In this document: piece by piece, positions 26,256 to 35,160 of the stretch
How positions within the stretch are numbered: position 1 is the stretch's first letter
Layout: each line of letters starts with the position of its first letter
NCBI GenBank assembly: GCA_039586035.1
Contig: JBDHLD010000009.1
Span: forward strand, 18,396 to 82,395
DNA length: 64,000 nt
Origin: JBDHHQ01 sp039586035
Lineage (GTDB): Bacteria; Gemmatimonadota; Gemmatimonadetes; Longimicrobiales; Gaopeijiaceae
Direction of reading: 5' to 3'
Notes under the pieces: model-generated
What the model saw: the letters and a program-made list of their open reading frames with translations, nothing else
Databases searched by the model: none
Told to the model about the DNA's origin: nothing
Translations under genes and position numbers: made by a program

Positions 26256-28085
26256 TCAGGGGTTCGGGTCTACGGGCTGGGGCTCCCGCGCCCCGTCGAT
26301 CGTCCCGTCCAGCGGCAGCTCGATGAAGAAGGCCGATCCCTCCCCCTCCCGACTCTCGACGGTCAGGGATCCTCCGTGGGTCTCGACGATGCCTTTGGAT
26401 ATCGACAGGCCGAGCCCGGTCCCCCGGTGCTTGGTCGTGAAGAAGGGCTTGAAGATGGTCTGGAGGCGGTCCCGTGGGATGCCCCCGCCGTCGTCCCGGA
26501 CCTCGATGACCCCTCGACTTCCGACCACGCGTGACACGACATGGACCACTCCGTCCGGCTCGGCGGCCTGAATCCCGTTGACGATCAGGTTCACCAGGAC
26601 TTGTACGATCATCGATTCGTCGACACGCAGCTCGATCGCGTCGTCTGGAGCGTCCACGCTCAAATCGACGCCGGCCCTCTCGGCGGCCGGCAGGGACAGC
26701 GCCAGGGCTCTCTCGACCAGTCGCTGGGCGCTGGTCGACTCCGGACGAGGGTCGGCAGGCCGGGCGAACGCCAGCAGATCCCGCACCGCCAGCTCGATCC
26801 GGGCAAGCTGCCGCTTCATCTCGGTAGTAATCGGCGCGAGGGACTCGACGGATTGCGTCCTGCGCATGACCAGGTCCAGGCCGTTGGAGATCCCTACGAC
26901 CGGATTCTTGATCTCGTGAGCCAACCCGGACGCGAGCTCTCCCACAGTGGCCAGCTGACTTGCCCGTTCCATTTCCCGCTTGTGAAGCGCATCGACCTCC
27001 GACGAAGCTCGCGCCAGGTCGTCGGCCATCTGATTGAAGGCCACGCCCAACTCGCCCACCTCGTCCTTGGCCGTGGCGTCCACCCTGGCGTCCAGGTCTC
27101 CCGCCCCGATGCGTCGTACCCCCGCGACCAGCCTCCGCAGCGGCGCGACGATCTGCGTCGTGACGAAGGAGGAAGACAGGATCACGAGCACGGCAAAGGC
27201 CCCGGCGAGCAGGAGCGACACGCGCCTCAACCGAGCGAGCTCCGCGAGCGCCAGCTCGACTGGTGCTTCGGTGATCACGCGCCAATCCATGCCAGGCACG
27301 GGAACGACGGTGCCGATCACCATCACGCCGAGTCGATCCTCGTAGCGCGCGGACCGGCCGTTCGAAGAAGCGAGCAATGGCGAGGCGAGCGGAATGCTGT
27401 AGTCCACGTGGCCATGGGGGTGTGAAACGAAGAGCGGTCTCCCGTCCGCGGCCAGGACGAAGCTCTCCACGGTTCCGGCGACATGAGCCGGGATCTCGAG
27501 GAACTGACCACCTCCCTGGAGGATCACCAGCGCTCCCAGGAAGCGCTGGGCGTCGCGGTCTGGGGCTTCGCCGATGGGAGCGGACAGGCGCAACGTGGGT
27601 GCCTCACCGATTGTAGGGCTCCAGCTGATCCTGACCGGTTCGATCGGAGGTTCGAGGGTCTGCGTCAGCCAGGGTCTCAGGTCGGATGGGTCGAGGGGTG
27701 TGGAGGTTAGAACCCGGCCCTGGGCGTCGAAGATGAAGAGGGCCTCGAAAGAGGGCTCCTGCTCGAAGATTGTGCCGAGGGCAGCCTCGTGGGCCTCTCC
27801 CGAGTCCGGGTCATCCGGGTACTCGACCGCCTGAGAAAAGCGCTCGAGAAGCAGAAGCTGCTCCCTGACCTGGTCCCCCACGTGGACGGCCTGCGCTTCT
27901 GCGATCCCTCCGAGGTAGCGCGCCACGAGACCCTCGATGATCGATCGGCTGCGCAGGTAGCCGAGGGCGCTCGACGCGCCGAGGGGCACCAGAGAAAGCA
28001 CCAGGAACCAGCCGAGAAGCTTTCGACCAAGCCCGAAGCGCTTTCCGGACGGGGGTGCCGACGCCCTGTTTGGGTGCTGCTGCAT
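26256..28085 (-). CDS. Membrane sensor histidine kinase (second system)
   Basis: About 609 residues. TM1 about 20-43, periplasmic Cache-like sensor about 44-285, TM2 about 287-308, HAMP about 310-363, HisKA with His390 in AHEIKNPVVG, and HATPase_c with NLIVNGIQAA, DDGGGIP and GTGLGLSIS. There is no PAS domain, unlike the kinase at 8805. The ATG at 28085 is preferred because of a GGAGGG ribosome site; a GTG at 28127 is possible. It is followed by its regulator and is divergent from the cupredoxin operon it likely controls. Confidence 0.9.
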   Translation of the reverse strand: MQQHPNRASAPPSGKRFGLGRKLLGWFLVLSLVPLGASSALGYLRSRSIIEGLVARYLGGIAEAQAVHVGDQVREQLLLLERFSQAVEYPDDPDSGEAHEAALGTIFEQEPSFEALFIFDAQGRVLTSTPLDPSDLRPWLTQTLEPPIEPVRISWSPTIGEAPTLRLSAPIGEAPDRDAQRFLGALVILQGGGQFLEIPAHVAGTVESFVLAADGRPLFVSHPHGHVDYSIPLASPLLASSNGRSARYEDRLGVMVIGTVVPVPGMDWRVITEAPVELALAELARLRRVSLLLAGAFAVLVILSSSFVTTQIVAPLRRLVAGVRRIGAGDLDARVDATAKDEVGELGVAFNQMADDLARASSEVDALHKREMERASQLATVGELASGLAHEIKNPVVGISNGLDLVMRRTQSVESLAPITTEMKRQLARIELAVRDLLAFARPADPRPESTSAQRLVERALALSLPAAERAGVDLSVDAPDDAIELRVDESMIVQVLVNLIVNGIQAAEPDGVVHVVSRVVGSRGVIEVRDDGGGIPRDRLQTIFKPFFTTKHRGTGLGLSISKGIVETHGGSLTVESREGEGSAFFIELPLDGTIDGAREPQPVDPNP

Positions 28086-28213
28086 GGCCCTCCACCCCGC
28101 AATGCGGGAAGACCCACTCCCTCTCACGAGCTAACCCTCCGCCCCTTCGTGACCGGCGCGAGCTGCCGTGTTCGCCAATCCCGCTCGGCGCGCTGGGGAG
28201 GGAGCCGGGATTT

Positions 28214-28277
28214 GAATGGGTCAAATAGCCCACCTCACCCATTCCTGTCCAGCATTGATTGGGTGATATCCCCCAAT
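28214..28277. promoter_or_regulatory. Two palindromic activator sites before the cupredoxin operon
   Basis: GAATGGGT-N15-ACCCATTC (28214-28244, 8-bp perfect arms, with an inner TGGG-N8-CCCA) and ATTGGG-N8-CCCAAT (28258-28277). They lie about 75-140 bp upstream of the -24/-12 element, as expected for NtrC-type enhancers. They differ from the GTCCCACCTGGGAC site of the first system. The 28086-28444 gap holds no other gene. Confidence 0.65.
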
Positions 28278-28351
28278 TCGCCGTGTGTCACGAGCGCCGA
28301 AGGATGTGGCAACCGCCTTTCATAAAATCATTTACAGGATTCGCACGACTG

Positions 28352-28367
28352 CGGCACGAGCATTGCC
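28352..28367 (+). promoter_or_regulatory. Sigma-54 (-24/-12) promoter of the cupredoxin/porin operon
   Basis: CGGCACGAGCATTGCC: GG (28353-28354) and GC (28365-28366) with exactly 10 nt between, close to TGGCAC-N5-TTGC. It ends 77 bp before the ATG at 28445. Confidence 0.75.
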
Positions 28368-28444
28368 TAAACCAGAGTCGCGAACGGCTCGGCCGCCACG
28401 ACCCGCCGCAGAAAGAACGCGGAGAACAGAACTGGAGGTTTCGG

Positions 28445-28852
28445 ATGTACCGGAAGGTCATTCCCGTCGCGGCGCTCGCATTCGCCGGCTTTGGGTTCAG
28501 CGGTCCGACGCAGGAAACGGAGATCGCCGACTCCGCAGACGTGGTGGTCGTGAAGATGGTGGACAAGTCGGCGACGGAGTTCGTGTTCGAGCCGGCCGAC
28601 ATCACGGTCAGCCCGGGCCAGACTGTCCGGTTCGTCCAGACGGGCGCCATGCCTCACAACGTCGAGTTCAGGGACCTACCGGCGGGCACGAATCTGGGTG
28701 CCGCGGCCATGGGTCCGTTCCTTCTGGCGGCCGGCGAGACCTACGAAGTCACGATCGATGATCGGTTCGCTCCGGGCACGCACAAATACGTCTGCACGCC
28801 ACACGAGATCATGGGCATGGTCGGCACGATCACCGTCGAGGCGGCGCAGTAG
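28445..28852 (+). CDS. Plastocyanin-like cupredoxin (paralogue)
   Basis: 135 residues. N-terminal signal segment about 1-20, then one cupredoxin domain with copper ligands His71, Cys117, His120 and Met125. It shares long stretches with the protein at 13599 (for example KMVD-SATEF-FEPADITV and KYVCTPHE-MGMVG). First gene of a four-gene operon with a lipoprotein, a porin and a cytochrome c. Likely periplasmic electron carrier or copper carrier. Confidence 0.9.
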   Translation: MYRKVIPVAALAFAGFGFSGPTQETEIADSADVVVVKMVDKSATEFVFEPADITVSPGQTVRFVQTGAMPHNVEFRDLPAGTNLGAAAMGPFLLAAGETYEVTIDDRFAPGTHKYVCTPHEIMGMVGTITVEAAQ

Positions 28853-28902
28853 AGATGCCAAACCACACGATGCCAAACGGATCCATACGAAAGGAGGGGC
28901 TC

Positions 28903-29652
28903 ATGTCCCACGCTTCACGCTTCCTCGCGTCCCTGGGCGTGCTGCTGGTACTCGGGTGCTCGGACAATCCCGCGGCGCCGGTACACGACGACGACCACGA
29001 CGAGGAACTCACCGCCACGCTCGCGCTTTCTAGCGACCACGTCCACACGCTGACCGAAATGACCTTCACCGTAACGGTTATGGACCACCACGGAGAGGTG
29101 GTCACCAATCTGGCCGAGGTCAATGTGGAGCGCCGTGCGGTCGGCGACGACACCTGGAGAGGCACGGCCCTAGCCCTGAACGGAACCGTATGGGAGGCGC
29201 CCTACACGTTTGCATCGAGCGGTGAGTACGACCTGCGCGTCTCGGTCCTCCGCGCCGGCGCCACGGATGCCGAGGTCGTCTACACAATGGCCGAACACCT
29301 CGAGGTCGCACGCATCCACGAGGTCGTGGATGGCATGCGCGTCGAATTCGAGACATTCCCCGGTCACATCCACGAAGGGGAGACGGCCACTGCGAAGTTC
29401 TGGATCGTGGAACCCGAACGTAACGCGCTCGGGGTGCGTCCTCCGATGTCGGATCTCCACGTGACCATGGTCTGCACTGAGGCGGACGGCTCCATCGAGG
29501 AGCACCATGCCGAGGAGCTGGAGCCAGGCGTCTACTCAGCCGAGCACACGTTCACGTCCGTGGGGGACTTCCTCGCAAAGCTGGAGATCGGCGAGCACGG
29601 AGGTCCGCACAGCGAGGTCGTGTTCACTACGCACGTCGTCCACGGGCACTGA
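28903..29652 (+). CDS. YtkA/FixH-like exported lipoprotein, His-rich
   Basis: 249 residues from the ATG at 28903, chosen for its GGAGG ribosome site and lipoprotein signal (ASLGVLLVLGC). The mature N-terminus is HDDDHDEE, and two Ig-like YtkA-type beta domains follow (ELTATLALSSDHVHTLTEMTFTVTV; ARIHEVVDGMRVEFETFPGHIHEGETATAKFWI), both rich in His and Asp/Glu. Possible periplasmic metal-binding role, supported by the neighbouring cupredoxin and porin (inference). Confidence 0.75.
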   Translation: MSHASRFLASLGVLLVLGCSDNPAAPVHDDDHDEELTATLALSSDHVHTLTEMTFTVTVMDHHGEVVTNLAEVNVERRAVGDDTWRGTALALNGTVWEAPYTFASSGEYDLRVSVLRAGATDAEVVYTMAEHLEVARIHEVVDGMRVEFETFPGHIHEGETATAKFWIVEPERNALGVRPPMSDLHVTMVCTEADGSIEEHHAEELEPGVYSAEHTFTSVGDFLAKLEIGEHGGPHSEVVFTTHVVHGH

Positions 29653-29698
29653 TTTCAGAAGCACGCCGAGCCGGCCACTCCTGAAAGGAGACGGAACG

Positions 29699-30823
29699 AT
29701 GCATATGAGACGCGGTGTCGAACGGGTGGTCGGGTTGGCCACGGCCCTCTTCATGGTGGCCGCGACCACGCTTCATGCCCAGGACGCGGGCTCCCCGACG
29801 GCCAACTTGGTCCTGGTGGGATATGGCTCTGCCTCCTGGGGCGCTCGGACTCAGGGCGAGTTCCAGAACGAGTTCACGGCTTCGGTCTCGCCCGTCCTCC
29901 TGTACGACTTCGGGAGCGACCTACTCTTCGAGGCCGAGCTGGAGTTCGGTCTGAGCGGTGAACTCACCACCACGACTCTCGAATACGCCCAGCTGGACTA
30001 CATGGGCTTCGAGAGCGTCGTGCTCGTGGCAGGTAAGTTCCTTTTGCCCTTCGGAGTCTTTGGCGAGCGCCTCCACCCTACGTGGATCAACAAACTGCCC
30101 ACCGCCCCTTTGCTGTACGGGCACGCCCACGGTGGAGTGGCGGAAGGCTCGCTGCTCCCGGTATTGTCGGATGCGGGTGGGATGTTCCGCTGGGCGCAGC
30201 CCACCAGCTCCGCCACGCGTCTGGACCTTTCGCTCTATGTGACCCAGGGTCCCAAGATCGTGGAGGACGTCGCCCATGACGACGGCGACACGCACGCCCA
30301 CGACGACGGCATCGCGTCGGCGTACGAGATTCCCGCGGTCGGATTCGGGGTCTCCTTTTCCGACAACAACACCAACAAGATGCTTGGCGGACGCTTCGGC
30401 CTGGTTCATGGGGGCGTCTTCGAAGCGTACGTGTCCGCGTTCCACGCACGCTACGATCCCGGCAACTTCCTCGACTACAACGGCTTCAGCCTGTCTGCGG
30501 AGTGGCGCAGCGGGCCGTTCGAGATCCGGTCCGAGGGCGTGTTCGTCCAGCAGGAGTTCGAGGCGGAATCGTCGTTCGAGCGCCTGGAGCAGCCCGGGTA
30601 CTACGTGCAGGCCTCGCGCCGGTTCGGAGGGTTCGAGCCGGTCGTCCGGTGGGATCAGCTGTTGGACGGGAAGGTCAACTCCGAGGTCGTACGCCCGGGG
30701 CGCGACGTCCTGGCACTGGGGCTCACGTACTGGATGGGGGCCACGTCACCTATCAAGCTGGCGTACGAGATCGAGCAAGATCAGTCGGACCGGTTCATTC
30801 TCCAGTGGGCCATGGGCTTCTGA
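29699..30823 (+). CDS. Outer-membrane porin-like beta-barrel protein
   Basis: 374 residues with a signal peptide (about 1-24, ending TTLHAQ) and a barrel of amphipathic strands ending in FILQWAMGF. The pattern resembles phosphate-selective porin O/P-type barrels. A likely surface loop, VAHDDGDTHAHDDG, is His/Asp-rich and could bind divalent metal. Third gene of the sigma-54-controlled cupredoxin operon. Confidence 0.8.
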   Translation: MHMRRGVERVVGLATALFMVAATTLHAQDAGSPTANLVLVGYGSASWGARTQGEFQNEFTASVSPVLLYDFGSDLLFEAELEFGLSGELTTTTLEYAQLDYMGFESVVLVAGKFLLPFGVFGERLHPTWINKLPTAPLLYGHAHGGVAEGSLLPVLSDAGGMFRWAQPTSSATRLDLSLYVTQGPKIVEDVAHDDGDTHAHDDGIASAYEIPAVGFGVSFSDNNTNKMLGGRFGLVHGGVFEAYVSAFHARYDPGNFLDYNGFSLSAEWRSGPFEIRSEGVFVQQEFEAESSFERLEQPGYYVQASRRFGGFEPVVRWDQLLDGKVNSEVVRPGRDVLALGLTYWMGATSPIKLAYEIEQDQSDRFILQWAMGF

Positions 30824-30842
30824 GACGGAAAGGGAGAGACAA

Positions 30843-31286
30843 ATGAAGATGCTGACTGTCGGCCCTCTGGCGATCGCAGCGGTCCTCCTGACGGCTGGCC
30901 CCTCGAGTGCCCAGTCGTCCATAATCGGGGAAGGCGCTCGGGTCTACGCCCAGAGCTGCAGCCGATGCCACAACCTCCGATCTCCCACGGAGCGGAACAA
31001 CCGAGACTGGAGCACCATCGTTCTGCACATGCGGGCGCGCGGCAACCTCACCAAGAGCGAGGCGAACGCCGTGCGCGCCTTCCTGCAGGCCACCAACGGG
31101 ATCGGCGACGGACCACCCGCCTCGCCCCCGTCGCAGCCCCAGGCCCAAGGGGACAAGAAGCGCGAAGAGAACAGCGGAGCGGCCCGGGCGAGCGGGGACG
31201 GGGAGGACGACCTCTCCGAACCGCTCCTCGCCAATCTGCGGACGTACCTCGCGCAGCAAGGGAGTGCACGGGGGTCGGCCCGGTAG
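30843..31286 (+). CDS. Periplasmic cytochrome c, monoheme
   Basis: 147 residues. Signal peptide about 1-23 (SSAQ), one haem c motif CSRCH at about residue 39, and a possible distal Met in VLHMRARGNL. The central region after about residue 90 is a Pro/Gln/Lys-rich linker and the C-terminus is a short helix, so it may dock on another protein. Only 19 bp from the porin stop, so it is the last gene of the operon; a strong hairpin follows. Confidence 0.8.
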   Translation: MKMLTVGPLAIAAVLLTAGPSSAQSSIIGEGARVYAQSCSRCHNLRSPTERNNRDWSTIVLHMRARGNLTKSEANAVRAFLQATNGIGDGPPASPPSQPQAQGDKKREENSGAARASGDGEDDLSEPLLANLRTYLAQQGSARGSAR

Positions 31287-32319
31287 GCCGGTGCGCGAGG
31301 AGCGCCCGGCGACAGGGCATTCCGAGGTTTCCAGTCCCGCTACGAGGGCGCCGAGGCTCGGCGCCCTCGTTCCTTCCGCTCGCGCTCCACGCGTAGGAGC
31401 GTCTGATGGCGCCGGAGAGGAGTGCCACGCGTATGGGAAACGACCCCTGTCATCCGCTGGCCGAACCGGGTCACGCCACAGGAGCTTCACGCTGATTCTC
31501 GGAGGAGGAGGCGCCCGTGGCTTCGCCCACGTCGGGGTGCTTCGCGCACTCGAAGGAGCCGGGTGGCTTCCTTCAGCAGTCGTGGGCGTTTCCATGGGGG
31601 CCATCGTGGGGGCCGCCTACGCCTTGCGCACGGACTGGTATCGCGCGCTGCGCGATGCGTCCCTGTTCGGGCTCACCGAGATCGGGGGGCTCGGTCCGAC
31701 CGCCCGACGGCCGGCGAGTCTTCGACGGATAGCCTCGAAAGCCAAGACCATGTGGAACCTCAGTCACGGCTGGGGGACGGGGCTCGCCGTCGTGAAATCG
31801 GGGCACGACGTCCTTCGATCCCTCTTCGCCGACGCCGATCTGACCGACGGGCGCGTCCCCGTAGCCGTGTGCGCTACCGACCTCTTGTCCGGTGAGCGAG
31901 TGGTGATTCGCACAGGGCCTGCGGAGGCCGCGGTCTACGCGAGTTCGGCCCTCGCCGGCATTCTGCCACCCGTGCGTCGGGGATCCCGGCTCTTGGCAGA
32001 TGGCGCCTACACCGACATCTGTCCAATCGACGTCGCGCGGACCTACGGAAACGACGTGATCGTGGCCGTGAACCCGGGACGCGCGGACGTCGTGAATGAG
32101 ATCAGTACCGGCCTCGCCGCCATCATGCGCGCCACCGAGATCTGTTATCTGCACCACGCCGCCCTGCGATTCGCCCAGGCCGACGTGGTTGTCCGACCGT
32201 CCTTCCGGAGGCCCATCGACACACTCGACTTCGCCGCGCGCCGGGAGTGCGTGGCCGCGGGGATCCGGGGACTCCGGGCGTGCAAGGAGGAACTGGAGCA
32301 CGTTCTTCTCGGACGGTGA
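31264..32319 (+). CDS. Patatin-like phospholipase (start unresolved)
   Basis: Serine lipid hydrolase of the RssA/patatin family. The domain begins near 31485 with the oxyanion motif LILGGGGARG, nucleophile motif GVSMG (Ser) and catalytic Asp in ADGAYTD; it acts on phospholipid acyl chains in the cytoplasm or at the membrane. The coordinates give the longest open frame from a GTG, but the terminator at 31342-31370 lies inside that stretch. The best ribosome site plus ATG (31406) is in another frame that stops at 31495, so either an unusual start or a frameshift is involved. Confidence 0.75.
   Translation: MHGGRPGRPVREERPATGHSEVSSPATRAPRLGALVPSARAPRVGASDGAGEECHAYGKRPLSSAGRTGSRHRSFTLILGGGGARGFAHVGVLRALEGAGWLPSAVVGVSMGAIVGAAYALRTDWYRALRDASLFGLTEIGGLGPTARRPASLRRIASKAKTMWNLSHGWGTGLAVVKSGHDVLRSLFADADLTDGRVPVAVCATDLLSGERVVIRTGPAEAAVYASSALAGILPPVRRGSRLLADGAYTDICPIDVARTYGNDVIVAVNPGRADVVNEISTGLAAIMRATEICYLHHAALRFAQADVVVRPSFRRPIDTLDFAARRECVAAGIRGLRACKEELEHVLLGR
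31342..31370 (+). terminator. Strong intrinsic terminator after the cytochrome c gene
   Basis: 14-bp perfect inverted repeat (arms 31342-31355 and 31357-31370) followed by TCCTTCC, 56 bp after the cytochrome stop. It separates the cupredoxin operon from the patatin gene. Confidence 0.8.
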
Positions 32320-32465
32320 GTGTGCGATGGGCCGGGTGACCTGCGCAACTAGGTCACCGTAACGCCGCGACTCCGGGCCTCCACCGGTGGGGCCGGGGCG
32401 AGCCGCGGTGTCTTATCTGCGCTGAGCGGCACTGCGTCCTCAGATCGCTGCCCTCAGCCCGCGCC

Positions 32466-32963
32466 TCATCCCCGGCGCCTCGACGACCAGTGGATGGCCG
32501 AGATCTTCCACCCGTCGTCGGTTCTGGCGAGCACCATGAGCTCGGCGCCCACGGAGTCGATCTCACGATCCCTGAACGTGCCCTTGGTCTCGCTGGTGGA
32601 CCACGCCCAGGCCACGTCGCCGTGTCCCGTCACGTGGATGTCGCCGCGTGTGCGCGGCACGGCCTGGGCAAAGGCCATGTCGCCCGGCAGATGGTGGTCG
32701 GCGTATTGGGCCTTCGTCTCCAGCCCCCCGCTCTCGAGAATGATGGCGTCGTCTGAGAGAAGCGCGAGCGCGGCTTCTCCGTCGCCCGACGCCAGGGCTG
32801 CGTGATAGGCTTCGATGACCTCCACGATCTGGTCAGCCTGCGGGTGGGTCGGTCCGATGTGCTCAGCGTGCCCGTGCTCCTGCGCAAGGCTCACGGACGG
32901 CGAAGCGGCCAAGAGTAGAAAGACAGTAGCGAGCCGCGGGGATACGGCGAGTGGTGTGTTCAT
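32466..32963 (-). CDS. SnoaL/DUF4440-like exported protein
   Basis: 165 residues with a signal peptide (about 1-27, SVSLAQ) and a His-rich mature N-terminus (EHGHAEHIGPTHPQ). A SnoaL/NTF2-like fold follows (IEAYHAALASGDGEAALALLSDDAIILESGG; WKISAIHWSSR). The ATG at 32963 is chosen on ribosome-site spacing; a GTG at 32972 is close by. Last gene of the copper operon, 19 bp after copB. Function unknown; the His-rich start suggests copper contact. Confidence 0.75.
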   Translation of the reverse strand: MNTPLAVSPRLATVFLLLAASPSVSLAQEHGHAEHIGPTHPQADQIVEVIEAYHAALASGDGEAALALLSDDAIILESGGLETKAQYADHHLPGDMAFAQAVPRTRGDIHVTGHGDVAWAWSTSETKGTFRDREIDSVGAELMVLARTDDGWKISAIHWSSRRRG

Positions 32964-32982
32964 TGGGTTCACCTCTCCTGGG

Positions 32983-35160
32983 TTAGTGGTCGACTGGGCT
33001 CTGGCGGGAGGAACCGGGACTGCGGAGCAGTCGGGCGTTGATGGCCACGATCACCGTCGACAGCGACATGAGCGCGGCGCCCGCGGCCGGTGACAGCACG
33101 AAGCCGCGGCTGTAGAGGAGCCCGGCAGCGAGCGGGATCGCGATCACGTTGTAGCCGGTGGCCCACCACAAGTTCTGGATCATCTTGCGGTACGTGGCTC
33201 GCGCGAGCCGGATCAACGAAGGGACGTCCCGTGGGTCGGAGCGTACGAGCACGATGTCCGCGGACTCGATGGCCACGTCGGTTCCCGCTCCGATGGCGAT
33301 GCCCACGTCGGCTTCGACCAGCGCCGGGGCGTCGTTCACGCCGTCACCGGTCATGGCCACACGGAGCCCCTCCGATCGGACGCCGCGGATCGTCTCCGCC
33401 TTCTCGTGAGGCAGGACTTCGGCAAAGACCCGGTCCAGTCCCACCTCTCTCGACACGGAATCCGCTACGGCCCGGGCGTCTCCGGTGAGCATCAGCACCT
33501 GGATGCCCATGTCGTGGAGCGCCGTCACGGCTTCCCGGGACTCGGGGCGCACCACGTCGGCGAGGGCCAGCGCGGCTTCGACGGCTCCGTCCACCATGAC
33601 GAAGACAACGGTCTTCCCGTCGGATGCTAGGGCCTCAAGGCTGGGGTCGGTCACTGACTGACCGGCCTCTCGCAGATGTCCGGGGCTCACGACGGCTACC
33701 CGCAGGCCATCGACGATGCCCTCTGCCCCTTTTCCCGGAATCGCCCTCGCCCCATCGGGCGTGGGCACTTCGACGCCCGCGTCCTCAGCCGCCCGGACGA
33801 CGCCCGCGGCGATGGGGTGCTCGGAATGGCTCTCGACCGACGCCGCCAGTCGAAGAACTTCGGGCTCGGATCGATCGCCGAGGACCACGACGTCGGTGAC
33901 GCCGAACCGTCCTTCCGTGAGCGTACCCGTCTTGTCGAAGACCACCGCGTCGAGCTCCCGGGCCCGCTCGAAGGCCGTCCGGTCCCGGATCAGCAGCCCC
34001 TCTCGCGCCGAGATCGAAGTGGAGACCGCCACTACGAGGGGGATGGCGAGGCCGAGCGCGTGAGGACAGGTGATGACCATCACGGTGACCATCCGTTCGA
34101 TCGCGAAGACCAGAGGCTGTCCGGCGACCAGCCATGCGACGAAGGTCAACGTTCCGACCGTGATGGCGACGATGGTCAGCCAGAGCGCGGCCCGGTTGGC
34201 CAGGTCCTGCGTCCGGGACCTGGACTGCTGGGCTTCCCGCACCATGGCCACCACCTGCGACAGGTAGGTGTCGGCTCCCGTCTTCCTGACCTCGATGGTG
34301 AGTGCAGCCTCACCGTTCACGGACGCGCCGATCACTTCGGCGCCGACAGACTTCTCCACGGGCGCGCTTTCGCCCGTCAGCATGGCCTCGTTGACAGAGC
34401 TGGTTCCCTCCAGCACGGCGCCGTCGACCGGGAACTTCTCGCCCGGACGGACGAGGACCCGGTCGCCGGGCACGAGCGCGGTGACGGGCACGTCCGAGAT
34501 CGAGCCGTCGGCCTCGATCCTGTGGGCGTCGGTGGGCATGAGGCGCACCAGCTCCTCCAGGGCACGGGAGGCCCCCATCACCGAGCGCATCTCGATCCAG
34601 TGGCCCAGGAGCATGACGTCGATCAGCGTGGCGAGCTCCCAGAAGAACGTCTTGCCCTCCAGCCCGAAGGCCACGGCGCTCGAGTAGACGTACGCCACCG
34701 TGATGGCCAGACCGATGAGGGTCATCATTCCCGGGCGTCGGTCACCCAACTCGCTCAGAAGACCCGTCAGGAAGGGCCATCCGCCGTACAGATACACCGT
34801 CGTCGCCAGGATCCACTGGACCCAGTGGTCTCCGGGGAAGGCAAGGACCTCGGTCAGGCCCAGCCACCCCTGGATGAGCGGAGCCAGCAGCAGGATGGGA
34901 ACGGTCAGGACCAGCGAGACCCAGAAGCGACGTCGGAAGTCGGCGACCATGTGGGCGTGATGGCCGGCTCCATGGTCGTGCTCGGCGGAATGGGCGTGGT
35001 CCGCCCCGTGTCCCGAGCCCTGTAGCACAGTGCCACGGTCGCGGTCGGCGCCCTGTTCCTGCTCGCTGCCGTGGCCGGCGCCACGGTCGTGGTCGTGACG
35101 ACGCTCGTCGCCATCGTCCCCTGGTCGGTGGCCCCGGGCCGAGCCGTGTTCAGGTCGCAT
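32983..35160 (-). CDS. copB: Copper-exporting P1B-type ATPase, CopB type
   Basis: 725 residues. The His-rich cytoplasmic N-terminus (about 20-70) replaces the usual CxxC domains. Features: actuator TGES (262-265), membrane metal site CPH (365-367, TCPHALGLA), phosphorylation site DKTGT (409-413), ATP-binding HP of SEHPIAAG, and hinge GDGVNDAPAL. CPH instead of CPC marks the CopB subfamily, which exports Cu or Ag. The start ATG overlaps the cusA stop by 11 bp. Confidence 0.93.
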   Translation of the reverse strand: MRPEHGSARGHRPGDDGDERRHDHDRGAGHGSEQEQGADRDRGTVLQGSGHGADHAHSAEHDHGAGHHAHMVADFRRRFWVSLVLTVPILLLAPLIQGWLGLTEVLAFPGDHWVQWILATTVYLYGGWPFLTGLLSELGDRRPGMMTLIGLAITVAYVYSSAVAFGLEGKTFFWELATLIDVMLLGHWIEMRSVMGASRALEELVRLMPTDAHRIEADGSISDVPVTALVPGDRVLVRPGEKFPVDGAVLEGTSSVNEAMLTGESAPVEKSVGAEVIGASVNGEAALTIEVRKTGADTYLSQVVAMVREAQQSRSRTQDLANRAALWLTIVAITVGTLTFVAWLVAGQPLVFAIERMVTVMVITCPHALGLAIPLVVAVSTSISAREGLLIRDRTAFERARELDAVVFDKTGTLTEGRFGVTDVVVLGDRSEPEVLRLAASVESHSEHPIAAGVVRAAEDAGVEVPTPDGARAIPGKGAEGIVDGLRVAVVSPGHLREAGQSVTDPSLEALASDGKTVVFVMVDGAVEAALALADVVRPESREAVTALHDMGIQVLMLTGDARAVADSVSREVGLDRVFAEVLPHEKAETIRGVRSEGLRVAMTGDGVNDAPALVEADVGIAIGAGTDVAIESADIVLVRSDPRDVPSLIRLARATYRKMIQNLWWATGYNVIAIPLAAGLLYSRGFVLSPAAGAALMSLSTVIVAINARLLRSPGSSRQSPVDH

